Part shown: positions 32,469 to 41,086 of the stretch, one piece after another
Numbering within the stretch: the stretch's first letter is position 1
Layout of the letters: each line of letters starts with the position of its first letter
Source of the DNA: an uncultured Porphyromonas sp.
GTDB lineage: Bacteria > Bacteroidota > Bacteroidia > Bacteroidales > Porphyromonadaceae
Assembly: GCA_900538385.1 (NCBI GenBank)
Contig: UWSO01000005.1
Coordinates: 16,420 to 80,419, forward strand
Length of the DNA stretch: 64,000 nt
Direction of reading: 5' to 3'
Notes under the pieces: generated by a model
Told to the model about the DNA's origin: nothing
What the model saw: the letters and a program-made list of their open reading frames with translations, nothing else
Database searches by the model: none
Translations under genes and position numbers: made by a program

Positions 32469-32939
32469 ATGGACAGCAACAATAACCGCCCCAATCCGCT
32501 AATTGCAAGAGGCACCGTCATACGCGTTCTTCCAGTACAGGAGGGTGTCAGCAAGGCGGGCAACGCTTGGCGTAAGGGCGCCTTTGTCATTGAGACTGAA
32601 TCGCAGTACCCACGCACCATCTGCTTCAACATTTGGAATAATCGCATTGACGAGTATGCACTCACTGAGGGTGACTTCGTCGAGGTGCGCTTTGACGTAG
32701 AGAGCCGTGAGTATATGGAGCGCTGGTACACAGACGTGACTGCTTACAGTGTCTCCAAGGTAGACCAGACAGCAGCTGCACCTGAAGCTGATCCCTTTGC
32801 GGGCAAAGCTCCTTACGTAGAGGGCGCAGCTCCTAGCACGGGCTTCGCTTCGCAAGCTCCTGAGGCGGGTGCGCAAAATCAGTTTGGCGGATCTTTTGAC
32901 CCAGCCGCTGGTGACAACGCTGACGACCTACCTTTCTAA
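32469..32939 (+). CDS. DUF3127 protein with SSB-like acidic tail
   Basis: The 156 residues have an OB-fold-like DUF3127 domain (about 10-98: ARGTVIRVLPVQEGVSKAGNAWRKGAFVIET...FNIWNNRIDEYALTEGDFVEVRFDV). A low-complexity Ala/Pro/Gly linker follows, then the terminal residues NADDLPF. The end DDLPF is nearly the tip by which single-strand-binding proteins (SSB) recruit partners. It therefore resembles an SSB paralogue restricted to Bacteroidota. Binding to single-stranded nucleic acid is inferred, not shown. It lies between trpS and rlmH. Confidence 0.8.
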   Translation: MDSNNNRPNPLIARGTVIRVLPVQEGVSKAGNAWRKGAFVIETESQYPRTICFNIWNNRIDEYALTEGDFVEVRFDVESREYMERWYTDVTAYSVSKVDQTAAAPEADPFAGKAPYVEGAAPSTGFASQAPEAGAQNQFGGSFDPAAGDNADDLPF

Positions 32940-32958
32940 GAGCTAGCTCTACATAGCT

Positions 32959-33438
32959 ATGCGTACGACACTCCTCGTAGTGGGTGAGACCTCTTCGTCA
33001 GAGCTACACCGCCTCATCGAGGAGTATCGGCAGCGCATCGGTGGATATATACCTTTTGACATTGAGGTCTTGCCCGACCCTAAGCGGCGCAAGCAGCAAG
33101 CCTCCATAGCTAATCAGCAGCAGGCGACCTGTGAAGCCATCGCCTCCGTGATCGCACCGAGTGATCTGGTGGTCCTGCTGGATGAGCGGGGCAAGGAGTA
33201 CACGAGCCGTCAGTGGGCGGAGCAGCTACAGCGCTATATGAATAGCGGTGCTAAGCGACTCCTCCTAGTGGTGGGCGGTCCCTACGGCTTTACGCCTGAG
33301 TTTAAGCAGCGCTATGGACAGCAGGCTTGGTCGCTCAGTCGCCTGACACTGACGCATGAGATGGTGCGTCTCTTTGCCGTCGAGCAGATCTACCGAGCCT
33401 GCACGATACTGCGAGGAGAGCCTTACCATCACGACTAA
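32959..33438 (+). CDS. rlmH: 23S rRNA pseudouridine-1915 N3-methyltransferase
   Basis: RlmH is a SPOUT methyltransferase that methylates pseudouridine 1915 in helix 69 of 23S rRNA on the assembled 70S ribosome. The 159-residue length is standard. The SAM-binding knot is LLLVVGGPYGFTPEF, with DLVVLLDERGKEYTS before it and SLSRLTLTHEMVRLFAVEQIYRA after it. The conserved C-terminal end GEPYHHD is intact. Confidence 0.97.
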   Translation: MRTTLLVVGETSSSELHRLIEEYRQRIGGYIPFDIEVLPDPKRRKQQASIANQQQATCEAIASVIAPSDLVVLLDERGKEYTSRQWAEQLQRYMNSGAKRLLLVVGGPYGFTPEFKQRYGQQAWSLSRLTLTHEMVRLFAVEQIYRACTILRGEPYHHD

Positions 33439-33451
33439 TTGATACAATCAC

Positions 33452-33805
33452 ATGATACCATTCTTTGAAGAGGCCGACGTAGCGGTCACGATCTGTGACC
33501 GTGAGGGTCGCATTATAGAGATGAACGAGCAGTCGCGTCAGGTCAATCTCAAGCCAGGTCAAAGCTTGATCGGCAAGAATGTCCTCGACTGCCACCCAGA
33601 GCCGGCACGCTCGCTACTGGCCGATATGATGGCACACCAGACGAAGCATGTCTACACCATCACAAAGGGCGACAAGAAGAAGCTCATCTACCAGATCCCG
33701 TGGTACGAAGATGGCGAGTACGCTGGCTTTATGGAGCTATCGATGATCATTCCCCACGAGATGGCACACTACGTACGTCAGGTGCCACCGGAGAAAAAGG
33801 CTTAG
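33452..33805 (+). CDS. Single PAS-domain protein
   Basis: The 117 residues look like one isolated PAS domain: an N-terminal segment FFEEADVAVTICDREGRIIEMNEQSR, a middle helix with LIGKNVLDCHPEPARSLL, and paired C-terminal strands (KLIYQIPWYEDGEYAGFMELSMII). There is no output domain, signal peptide or membrane segment. Isolated PAS proteins may sense a ligand and signal by protein contact. It lies 13 bases after rlmH and 2 bases before a small membrane-protein gene, possibly its partner. Function unknown. Confidence 0.7.
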   Translation: MIPFFEEADVAVTICDREGRIIEMNEQSRQVNLKPGQSLIGKNVLDCHPEPARSLLADMMAHQTKHVYTITKGDKKKLIYQIPWYEDGEYAGFMELSMIIPHEMAHYVRQVPPEKKA

Positions 33806-33807
33806 CC

Positions 33808-34032
33808 ATGTCTCGCAGAGATCGTCTCAAGCTTTACTTCCTCCTCATCTGGTGGATCGCCCTCAACGTGTGGGTCTGGATCCTGCAGCGCGCCCCCTTT
33901 GACTGGATACGTGTAGGCTCCAGTATCGGCACGCTTGTGGTGATCGCACTCCTCGCCTGGATATGGCATAGGAACTACCGCATCGAGCAGGAGCGCCGTG
34001 CTCTAGAGCAGTCTGAGGACGAAGAGAAGTAA
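33808..34032 (+). CDS. Small two-helix membrane protein
   Basis: This 74-residue product has a basic N-terminus (MSRRDRLK), two hydrophobic helices (about 9-28 and 36-53) and a charged Glu/Arg-rich cytoplasmic-type tail. ATG 33808 follows the PAS gene stop (33805) by two bases; a longer in-frame start at 33700 would overlap the PAS gene by about 100 bases and is rejected. No family is recognised. Its close coupling suggests function with the PAS protein. Confidence 0.65.
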   Translation: MSRRDRLKLYFLLIWWIALNVWVWILQRAPFDWIRVGSSIGTLVVIALLAWIWHRNYRIEQERRALEQSEDEEK

Positions 34033-34060
34033 CCATCGCCACAGCTCTCCTATTATATAT

Positions 34061-34996
34061 ATGTCTCGTAAGCTCACACCGATTCGTTGCACGCCCCAAT
34101 ACTATCACAAGATATGGGGCGGAGGTCATCTTGCGCCTACGGGAGGCGACAAGCAGATCGGCGAGGCGTGGCTACTCTCAGCACTCATAGGACAGGAGAC
34201 GCCCACGGAGGGTGCAGACTACGAGGGAGCTTCGCTAGATGCTTTGGTATCTCGCTATGGCGATCGCTTACTAGGACAAGGACAGACGGTACGATGCGGT
34301 GGAGTTTTCCCTTTGTTGATCAAGCTGCTAGACGCTGCGGCAGATCTCTCTGTACAGGTACACCCATCGCCTGAGGAGGGGGGCAAAGATGAGGTATGGT
34401 ACTTCCTAGAGACGGAGCCAACGAGCCGTATATGTCTCGGGCTAACCGAGCCGATGACTGCCGACGCCTTGCACTCCGTCATCGAGCGTGGTGATCTGAT
34501 GCACTACCTGCACTGGGAGCCTGTGAGACCAGGTGAGGCTATCGCTCTACCGGCTGGGACGATCCACGCACTCGGTGCTGGCTCGATGCTTATCGAGGTG
34601 CAGGACACGAGCGACACGACTTATCGGCTTTACGACTACGACCGAGTAGATGACGAGGGTGCTCGGCGAACGCTACACATTGAGGAGGCACTCCGCAGTG
34701 CTACACTAGGACCGCACAAGCTGGCTTCTCGCCAGTTGCCCTTGGGTACCCCACGCTTCGTTTGTCACGAGGTGACAGCCAAACCAAACTCGTCTCAGCT
34801 CATCACAACGGATGGAACGAGCTGTGCGATCCTTGTCGGCATCTCTGGGAGCTTGACGCTAAGCGGTGACGACACGGAGCCGTGGCAACTAGCTCCTCAC
34901 GAAGCATTACTAATCCCCGCCGAGACGCTCCCGATACGGATAGCACCAGGCGAGGGCAAAGCTTTGATGATAACCTTAACGCCCGCAGAGAGATGA
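34061..34996 (+). CDS. manA: Mannose-6-phosphate isomerase, class I type
   Basis: Interconverts mannose-6-phosphate and fructose-6-phosphate, linking glycolysis to GDP-mannose synthesis. The 311 residues carry the zinc ligands of the cupin site: QVHP (residues about 104-107), the Glu in KDEVWYFLE, and the His in LPAGTIHALGAG. The N-terminal KIWGG and GEAWLLS motifs are typical. Its TGA overlaps the next ATG (ATGA at 34993-34996), so DUF3109 is translationally coupled. Confidence 0.94.
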   Translation: MSRKLTPIRCTPQYYHKIWGGGHLAPTGGDKQIGEAWLLSALIGQETPTEGADYEGASLDALVSRYGDRLLGQGQTVRCGGVFPLLIKLLDAAADLSVQVHPSPEEGGKDEVWYFLETEPTSRICLGLTEPMTADALHSVIERGDLMHYLHWEPVRPGEAIALPAGTIHALGAGSMLIEVQDTSDTTYRLYDYDRVDDEGARRTLHIEEALRSATLGPHKLASRQLPLGTPRFVCHEVTAKPNSSQLITTDGTSCAILVGISGSLTLSGDDTEPWQLAPHEALLIPAETLPIRIAPGEGKALMITLTPAER

Positions 34997-35610
34997 TACA
35001 GATAGATGACAAGGTGGTGAGCTTTGAGATCCTTGAGGAGTGCTTCGCCTGCGACTACGCCGTATGCCGTGGCGCCTGCTGTGTGCATGGCGATGCGGGA
35101 CCTCCTGCTACAGAGCGCGAGTGCCAGAGCTACCAGCGTCATCTCTCGCTCCTCGAGTCGCACCTAGCCCCTGAGGCGTGTGAGCTGATCCATCATCAGG
35201 GGGTGAGCTACACGGACATAACTGGCGAGCGGGTACTCTCTGTGGTCAACGATGAGAACTGCGCCTTCACGCTTCACCCCACACCTCCCGAAGGGGTACG
35301 CTGCGCCATCGAATGGTACGCCTCGAACCATCCCGAGGTCAAGCTGGAAAAGCCGATCAGCTGTCGGCTCTACCCGATCCGTGTTCGTCAGTTCAAATAC
35401 TTTTCGTCACTACATTACGACCGCTGGGACATTTGTCAGGCGGCTGTGGAGCGAGGACGTAAGCTCGGCATCAAGGTCTACCAGTTTGTCCGCGAACCGC
35501 TGATAGCAGCCTTCGGGGCACACTTTTACGATCAGCTCGTCGAGGCGGACAAGCTACTCCAAGAGGCGCGGCGCAAAGAGGCGGAAGCAGAGCGACAAGC
35601 CAAGCGCTGA
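34993..35610 (+). CDS. DUF3109 family protein, Cys-rich
   Basis: The 205-residue product begins MIQIDDKVVSFEIL and carries the cysteine cluster CFACDYAVCRGACC near residues 18-31, with further Cys at ENCAF, GVRCAIEWY and SCRLYPIR. The pattern resembles Fe-S or zinc-binding YkgJ-type proteins, and matches the Bacteroidota DUF3109 family. The four-base overlap with manA decides the start; an in-frame ATG at 34882 lies inside manA. The C-terminal 20 residues are charged and helical. The bound metal and reaction are unknown. Confidence 0.8.
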   Translation: MIQIDDKVVSFEILEECFACDYAVCRGACCVHGDAGPPATERECQSYQRHLSLLESHLAPEACELIHHQGVSYTDITGERVLSVVNDENCAFTLHPTPPEGVRCAIEWYASNHPEVKLEKPISCRLYPIRVRQFKYFSSLHYDRWDICQAAVERGRKLGIKVYQFVREPLIAAFGAHFYDQLVEADKLLQEARRKEAEAERQAKR

Positions 35611-35627
35611 TAAGCCTCCCATAGTTC

Positions 35628-37022
35628 ATGAAAAGGAGAAATCATCTCTACCGTAGCTTCGGGCTACTCCTCGTTGGCGGCTTGCTAGCGTATGGACTCT
35701 CGGAGCTGCTCGTCGCTGTCGGTCCTATCGCGGGCTACAATGTCAAGGGGTTCAACCCGCTGAGTGACCTCCTCGATACGACAGCGAACCAGTCGTCAGA
35801 GACGCTCTCCATACCCTTAGACGAATCTGATAATCCATTCGCTTCTGAGACTCTTCCCGCAGACTCTGCAACCACAACAGGAGACTCGACCAGTCGTGCG
35901 CAAGCTGCGGTCGACACGCTTCCTCCGCTAGAGCTCTCAAGCCGTCTGATGGACTACTCCGAGGGGCAGAGTGCGTTGCGTCGTCTGCGCGCTGCACTGC
36001 AAGAGGGGCATTCTAAGGCCGTCCACATTGCTTTCGTTGGTGACTCCTTTATCGAGGGCGACATCTTGGTGGCTCCCTTTCGCCAGGCACTCCAGCAGAC
36101 TTATGGCGGACAAGGTGTGGGCTACGTACCGCTCACCTCGCCTGTGGCTCGCTTTAGGCAAAGCATCCAGCAGCGCTTCGAGGGAGCTTGGCAGGAGATC
36201 TCCGCCAATAAGAGTAAGTCTCGCTCTCTCTTTACATTGGCCGAAACCTTTGCCACCGCTACCGCTGCCGCCTCCACAAGCTACAAGCTAAAGAGTGCCG
36301 CCGACCGCGTGACGCTCCAGTACGTCAGCGACTCGATCCCAGTGGCGATCACTTACGGCATTAATGGTGGCGAGCAGCAGCGTGTCGAGCTGCCCGCCAG
36401 TCACGGAGCATTGACCGAGTACACCCTCCCGCAGAGTGGAGTCAAGCGGGTTGAGCTAGCCACCGAGGGAGGCGATGGCACGCGCTTCTATGGCGTCTGC
36501 TTCGACGGCGTGACAGGTATCTCCGTGGACAACTACAGTCTCCGTGGCTCTATGGGGACGAATCTTAATGCTGTCTCCTCAGCCTTGACAGCGCAGCTCT
36601 CACGCTTCCGCCCCTACGACCTAATCATCCTCTCCTATGGACTCAATGTGGTGAGCGCTCAGGACAATAACGACAGCTACGACTGGTACTACGCCGCCAT
36701 GGCTAAGAGTATCGAGCATATTCAGAAGCTCTACCCACACGCCACCATCTTACTCATGTCGCTCTCCGACCGCGCCACGCTGCGTGATGGCGAGATACAC
36801 CCACTCAATGGAGTGGCTCGTGTGCTCCGCATACAGCATCGCTTGGCGCAGCGCTATGGACTCCTCTTTTGGAATACGCATGAGGCGATGGCTTCGCTCG
36901 GCGGTATCCAAGGTTTTGTGGACAAAGGGTGGGCGGCAAAAGACTACACCCACATCTCTATGGCAGGTGGGCGGCAGCTCGCTAAGTTACTCACAGCAGA
37001 TCTGATCGGCAATGAGGAGTAG
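35628..37022 (+). CDS. Membrane-anchored SGNH/GDSL hydrolase-like protein
   Basis: The 464 residues have an N-terminal transmembrane anchor (about 12-32), a Ser/Thr-rich linker to about residue 100, and an SGNH hydrolase domain. The nucleophile block is HIAFVGDSFIEGDI, block III is LIILSYGLNVV, and the C-terminal D-x-x-H is DYTHISMAGG. It is the first of a SGNH-SGNH-MBOAT trio, so it may transfer or remove acyl groups on an exported glycan, like the AlgJ/AlgX partners of AlgI. This role is inference. The next gene overlaps its last 11 bases. Confidence 0.8.
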   Translation: MKRRNHLYRSFGLLLVGGLLAYGLSELLVAVGPIAGYNVKGFNPLSDLLDTTANQSSETLSIPLDESDNPFASETLPADSATTTGDSTSRAQAAVDTLPPLELSSRLMDYSEGQSALRRLRAALQEGHSKAVHIAFVGDSFIEGDILVAPFRQALQQTYGGQGVGYVPLTSPVARFRQSIQQRFEGAWQEISANKSKSRSLFTLAETFATATAAASTSYKLKSAADRVTLQYVSDSIPVAITYGINGGEQQRVELPASHGALTEYTLPQSGVKRVELATEGGDGTRFYGVCFDGVTGISVDNYSLRGSMGTNLNAVSSALTAQLSRFRPYDLIILSYGLNVVSAQDNNDSYDWYYAAMAKSIEHIQKLYPHATILLMSLSDRATLRDGEIHPLNGVARVLRIQHRLAQRYGLLFWNTHEAMASLGGIQGFVDKGWAAKDYTHISMAGGRQLAKLLTADLIGNEE

Positions 37023-38271
37023 CAGGTTGATACGGATCAGTTGCGTCGTCATAGGGAGCCTGCTCCTCTTGACGCAGACGCTTATGGCACAGCGCACGCC
37101 ACAGCTCGTAGCTCCCGATGGTTACCTCGACAAGCTTTGGTTCGCTTGTGACGAGGCGAGAGCGACTGCGCAGACTGTCTCGATCATTCATCTGGGCGAC
37201 TCGCACATACAGGCGGGACACTTTACCATGCCGATCCGTCAATCCTTTACGCAGCGTTGGGGCAATGGCGGGATCGGTTGGGTCGGTCCTTTTCGCTTGT
37301 TGGGAACCAATCCGCCTATCCACACGGTGATACGAGCCTCCTCAGCAGGCACGTCGGGCGTTAAGATCACCCAGAGAGACTACGACCAGGAGAGCCCCAC
37401 CGGCATGGTGCTACGAACGAGAACCAGTGGTGCCGTCACCTATACCCTGCAGTGCGGTGGCGGACAAACCTTTGACCGCATCGTCATCTACCGCAAGCGG
37501 GGGACGGAGCCCTTTGCACTATCTGGCGAAGAGAGTCAGAAGCCTGCTCACGACACCTTGACCACAGAGCAGATCGTCACCGACACGCTCCTCGTGGGTC
37601 GCTACGTTAGCTCGGCAGAGGTGATCGCTCCCGCCTCGGCCGTCTGGTATGGCGCTAGCCTAGAGCGTAGTAGCGGCGGTGCACTCGTCCACACGATCGG
37701 CTACAACGGTGCTACTTACTACACTTACAGCAAGGGGAGCTTCACCAGTTCCGTTGCTACCCTGCGTCCTCGGCTGATCATCCTTTCGCTAGGTACCAAT
37801 GAGTCACTCGCTCGGCAGTTTGACCGCAACAACTTTGGCGCGGAGGTCGCACGACTAGTACGCAGGCTCCAAGCGAGTAATCCCGACTGCGCCATCGTCC
37901 TTACTTCGCCTCTCGCCAACTATAAGAAGATCCGTACAGCTCACAAAAGTCGTCGTGGCAAGCGTAGGCGTCGTCGTACTGTTTACCGCACCAGTTACCG
38001 CGCTAATGCCAATTGTCAGCTCATAGCTGACGAGTTGCAGCAGCAAGCTCGGGAGCTGGGGTGTGGCTACATCGATCTCTTCGCTCACTTCGGTGGGGCG
38101 GCGGGTGCTGCACAGCTGCTCTCTAGTGGCATCCTCTCAGGTGACCGAGTCCACCTGACCGCTGCTGGCTATAACAAGGTAGGGGAGGCGATCGCCACCG
38201 CTCTCCAAGACGACTATGAGCAGTGGCGCCAGCATGCCCCCCACGTCACCCCCCACGCCTCCGAAGACTAA
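37012..38271 (+). CDS. Secreted SGNH/GDSL hydrolase-like protein
   Basis: The 419 residues start with a signal peptide (MRSSRLIRISCVVIGSLLLL..LMAQ) and hold an SGNH domain. The block I Ser is in IIHLGDSHIQAGH, the block III Asn in LILSLGTNESLA and the catalytic D-x-x-H in DRVHLTAAGY. An Arg/Lys-rich insertion (HKSRRGKRRRRRTVYR, near residue 305-320) interrupts the C-terminal half. It overlaps the previous SGNH gene by 11 bases and ends 7 bases before the MBOAT start, so all three are co-translated. Probably a periplasmic acyl-transfer partner of the MBOAT. Confidence 0.82.
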   Translation: MRSSRLIRISCVVIGSLLLLTQTLMAQRTPQLVAPDGYLDKLWFACDEARATAQTVSIIHLGDSHIQAGHFTMPIRQSFTQRWGNGGIGWVGPFRLLGTNPPIHTVIRASSAGTSGVKITQRDYDQESPTGMVLRTRTSGAVTYTLQCGGGQTFDRIVIYRKRGTEPFALSGEESQKPAHDTLTTEQIVTDTLLVGRYVSSAEVIAPASAVWYGASLERSSGGALVHTIGYNGATYYTYSKGSFTSSVATLRPRLIILSLGTNESLARQFDRNNFGAEVARLVRRLQASNPDCAIVLTSPLANYKKIRTAHKSRRGKRRRRRTVYRTSYRANANCQLIADELQQQARELGCGYIDLFAHFGGAAGAAQLLSSGILSGDRVHLTAAGYNKVGEAIATALQDDYEQWRQHAPHVTPHASED

Positions 38272-38278
38272 CCTCCGT

Positions 38279-39805
38279 ATGCTCACCCCCTATCTCACAC
38301 GAGCTGCTGAGCTGCTTACCTACGACAGCACAGCCCCGATGCTCTTCAATAGTGGACTCTTTCTCGTCCTCTTCCTGCTTTTCCTGCCGCTCTATTACCT
38401 GCTGCGTAAGCACACCTTGGCACGGATCATCTATGTAGTTTGCTTCTCGCTCTTCTTCTACTACAAGAGCAGTGGCTACTACGCTATGATCCTCATTATG
38501 ACCGCCACGGTCGACTTCATCATCGGCCACCTCATAGCAGCCGCCCCAGAGCGCAAAGTCAAGCGTCGCTGGCTCACCCTCTCCCTCTGCTTCAACCTCG
38601 GAATGCTCGGATACTTCAAGTATACCAACTTCCTCCTCGAGCTCTTCACCCCGCTTGTCCAGTGGATCTCAGGACTAGTCGGACTCACCGAGATAAGCAC
38701 GACACAGCTAGGACCGCTCGACATCTTCCTCCCCGTCGGCATCTCCTTCTTTACCTTCCAGTCACTCAGCTACGTCATCGACATTTACCGAGGCGAGATA
38801 CGTCCGCTGAGGCGCTGGGTGGACTACCTCTTTTACGTCTCCTTCTTTCCTCAGCTTGTCGCGGGGCCTATCGTACGTGCCAAAGACTTTATCCCGCAGA
38901 TCTACAAGCCCGTATGGGTCACCAAAAAGGAGTTTGGCGAAGGACTCTTTCTGATCCTCTCGGGACTCATCAAGAAGGCGATCATCTCCGACTATATTTC
39001 GCTCAACTTTGTGGATCGTGTCTTCGACGCCCCTACTCTTTACAGTGGCTTCGAAAACCTTATGGCCATCTACGGCTACGCACTCCAGATCTACTGCGAC
39101 TTCTCTGGCTACTCCGACATGGCTATCGGCATCGCGCTGTGGCTCGGCTTTCGCTTCAATATCAACTTCGACTCGCCCTACCGCTCCGCTACCATCACCG
39201 AGTTCTGGCGACGCTGGCACATCTCCCTCTCCTCTTGGTTGCGAGACTACCTCTACATACCGCTCGGGGGTAGTCGTCGTGGTCGCCTGCGCACTTATCT
39301 CAACCTCCTGATCACCATGCTCCTCGGCGGACTGTGGCACGGAGCCAGCCTGCGCTTCATCCTCTGGGGCGGTATGCACGGTGTGGCACTAGCCCTGCAC
39401 AAGCTCTATATGCAGATCTGTCCATGGGCACGCCCCGACGGAGCCTCCATGGGACGGCTGAGACGCTACCTAGGTATGTTCATCACCTTCCACTTCGTCT
39501 GCTTCGCCTGGATCTTCTTCCGTATGCCGACGATGGAGGGCATCGGGCAAATGTTTGAGATGATACGGTACGAGTTTCACCCCGAGATCATCCCGCAATT
39601 CCTCGAAGGCTACTGGCTCGTCGTGACGCTGATCGTGCTAGGCTTCGTGGCGCACTTCATCCCGCAGCGCGCCTTCCGCCCCCTCGAGCGCAGCTTCAGT
39701 CGTATGCCACTCGTCGGTCAGGCGCTCCTCTTCGCCCTCGTCGTGCTGCTCGTCGTCCAATTCCAGAGCAGTGGGGTGCAGCCCTTTATCTACTTCCAGT
39801 TTTAG
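38279..39805 (+). CDS. MBOAT-family O-acyltransferase, AlgI-like
   Basis: The 508 residues form about a dozen transmembrane segments. Family signatures are FLPVGISFFTFQSLSYVID, FPQLVAGPIVRA, EFWRRWHISLSSWLRDYLY and the catalytic-His segment GGLWHGASLRFILWG. AlgI-type enzymes pass acetyl groups from cytoplasm across the inner membrane to SGNH partners that O-acetylate polysaccharide. Two SGNH genes directly upstream fit this. ATG 38279 is preferred over the in-frame ATG at 38216, which lies inside the previous gene. The glycan target is unknown. Confidence 0.92.
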   Translation: MLTPYLTRAAELLTYDSTAPMLFNSGLFLVLFLLFLPLYYLLRKHTLARIIYVVCFSLFFYYKSSGYYAMILIMTATVDFIIGHLIAAAPERKVKRRWLTLSLCFNLGMLGYFKYTNFLLELFTPLVQWISGLVGLTEISTTQLGPLDIFLPVGISFFTFQSLSYVIDIYRGEIRPLRRWVDYLFYVSFFPQLVAGPIVRAKDFIPQIYKPVWVTKKEFGEGLFLILSGLIKKAIISDYISLNFVDRVFDAPTLYSGFENLMAIYGYALQIYCDFSGYSDMAIGIALWLGFRFNINFDSPYRSATITEFWRRWHISLSSWLRDYLYIPLGGSRRGRLRTYLNLLITMLLGGLWHGASLRFILWGGMHGVALALHKLYMQICPWARPDGASMGRLRRYLGMFITFHFVCFAWIFFRMPTMEGIGQMFEMIRYEFHPEIIPQFLEGYWLVVTLIVLGFVAHFIPQRAFRPLERSFSRMPLVGQALLFALVVLLVVQFQSSGVQPFIYFQF

Positions 39806-39840
39806 CTAGGAGCTCTAGCCAATAGTCACCCGTCAATCTA

Positions 39841-40029
39841 TTCCTCCCGAGGAAATCCAAGAATTCCTCCGGAGGAATTTCTGATTTTCCACCGAGGAAA
39901 TGAAAAATACTTCGGAAGTATCATTTGATTCTTCCGAAGTATCGTTTGATTCTTCCGAAGAAATTTTCCTTGCCTCCGTGGAGAATTTTCATTTTCCACC
40001 GAGCTATTCAGAAAATTCTTCGGGAGAGT
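39841..40029. repeat. Dispersed 190-bp phased palindrome element, copy D
   Basis: Nine sites have their CG centres near 39848, 39870, 39893, 39913, 39935, 39956, 39977, 40000 and 40021 (steps 22, 23, 20, 22, 21, 21, 23, 21). The central three are CTTCGGAAG, CTTCCGAAG and CTTCCGAAG. It starts 36 bases after the MBOAT stop. The rest of the gap to 40293 holds only the promoter at 40243. Confidence 0.92.
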
Positions 40030-40242
40030 CGGAGGAATCAAAGGACATCAAGAAGATTAGAGCTGACCTATAGTCCGCTTTATGCGGGTTATTCAGCTCC
40101 TCGATCCATTCCCCAGGTTGTTCGTCTGTTTCGGCTATTCCGATATACTCCGCACCCTCTGTTTGCTCTGGTTTTTCTGCCATGTGTGTCTCCGCAGCGA
40201 AGACTCGTTGTCGAGACTATCATTATTTCCAATATATTTATT

Positions 40243-40250
40243 ACCTTTGG
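40243..40250 (+). promoter_or_regulatory. -7 promoter element of the thioredoxin/T9SS cluster
   Basis: TACCTTTG is an exact match, 43 bases before ATG 40294. It lies downstream of repeat copy D. Confidence 0.65.
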
Positions 40251-40293
40251 TGGCGTTAGACACTATCAAAACTTAACTAAACATTCCAATGAA

Positions 40294-41064
40294 ATGAAAG
40301 CAACTTATCTATCACTCACGCTGGCACTACTCACACTAGCGTTCTTCTCCTCTTGCGGTCCCGATGCCAACAAGCCCAACACAGAGGTAACAGCACTCAC
40401 GCTCAAACCTACCACTGCTACCTTGCAGCCTGAAGAGACACTGGAGCTCACCGCAACTGTCACTCCAGCAGACGCTAAGGTGACCTTCACAACAGACAAC
40501 GCAGCCGTTGCTACCGTCTGTGAGAAAGGTGTCGTCAAGGCGATCGCCCCAGGTACAGCTACTATCACGGCTAAGGCTGGTAACAAGACAGCTACCTGCA
40601 CCGTCACGGTCGCTGAGAAAAAAGTCGAAGAGAAAAACGTATCCCTCTTCAACAAGCTAGATGGCAAGAAGTACCCCTCAGGTAGCTCCATCGACTATGT
40701 TGCCTCTATATCTAAAGAAGATGCAGCCTTTTATGAGTTAGACCTCTTCTTTAGCGTACTCAAGACAGCTAAGTACAAGGTTTCCTTAACTTTTGATGAG
40801 GCTGTCTCAGGATCTGCTTGCATTGGAATCCAGTGCGAAAACTTTTCTGGTAAGTCTTACTCCACCGATGCAACCCTAGTAGCGGACGACCTAGAGTCTG
40901 ACATCAAGGGTAAGGGTGATATGTCCACTCTGGGAACTCACCTCAAGCAGCTCCCTACACAAGCTGGTCAGACCTACAAGAATCGTATGACCATCCAGCT
41001 CAAGCCTGAGGATGGTGGCGAGACACTCTCTTGGACTGTCAACTTCGCAATAACCGTCAAGTAA
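40294..41064 (+). CDS. Lipoprotein with a bacterial Ig-like (Big2) domain
   Basis: The 256 residues start MKATYLSLTLALLTLAFFSSC, a lipoprotein signal. Residues about 32-108 form a Big2-type Ig domain (LTLKPTTATLQPEETLELTA..., ending APGTATITAKAGNKTATCTV). The remainder is beta-rich and unrecognised. ATG 40294 lies 43 bases after the -7 element. An in-frame start far upstream (39925) lies inside repeat copy D and is rejected. It begins a five-gene cluster with a TlpA-like thioredoxin 22 bases after. Surface or periplasmic binding role assumed. Confidence 0.8.
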   Translation: MKATYLSLTLALLTLAFFSSCGPDANKPNTEVTALTLKPTTATLQPEETLELTATVTPADAKVTFTTDNAAVATVCEKGVVKAIAPGTATITAKAGNKTATCTVTVAEKKVEEKNVSLFNKLDGKKYPSGSSIDYVASISKEDAAFYELDLFFSVLKTAKYKVSLTFDEAVSGSACIGIQCENFSGKSYSTDATLVADDLESDIKGKGDMSTLGTHLKQLPTQAGQTYKNRMTIQLKPEDGGETLSWTVNFAITVK

Positions 41065-41086
41065 TATACAACGAATAGACACTGAT

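Noticed and set aside
38440..39379. Overlapping frames within the MBOAT gene
   Set aside because: Arg/His/Pro-rich translations typical of wrong-frame reading of a membrane-protein gene.
39925..40293. In-frame N-terminal extension of the Big2 lipoprotein through repeat copy D
   Set aside because: The extension is translated repeat sequence, precedes the promoter at 40243 and would bury the lipoprotein signal.
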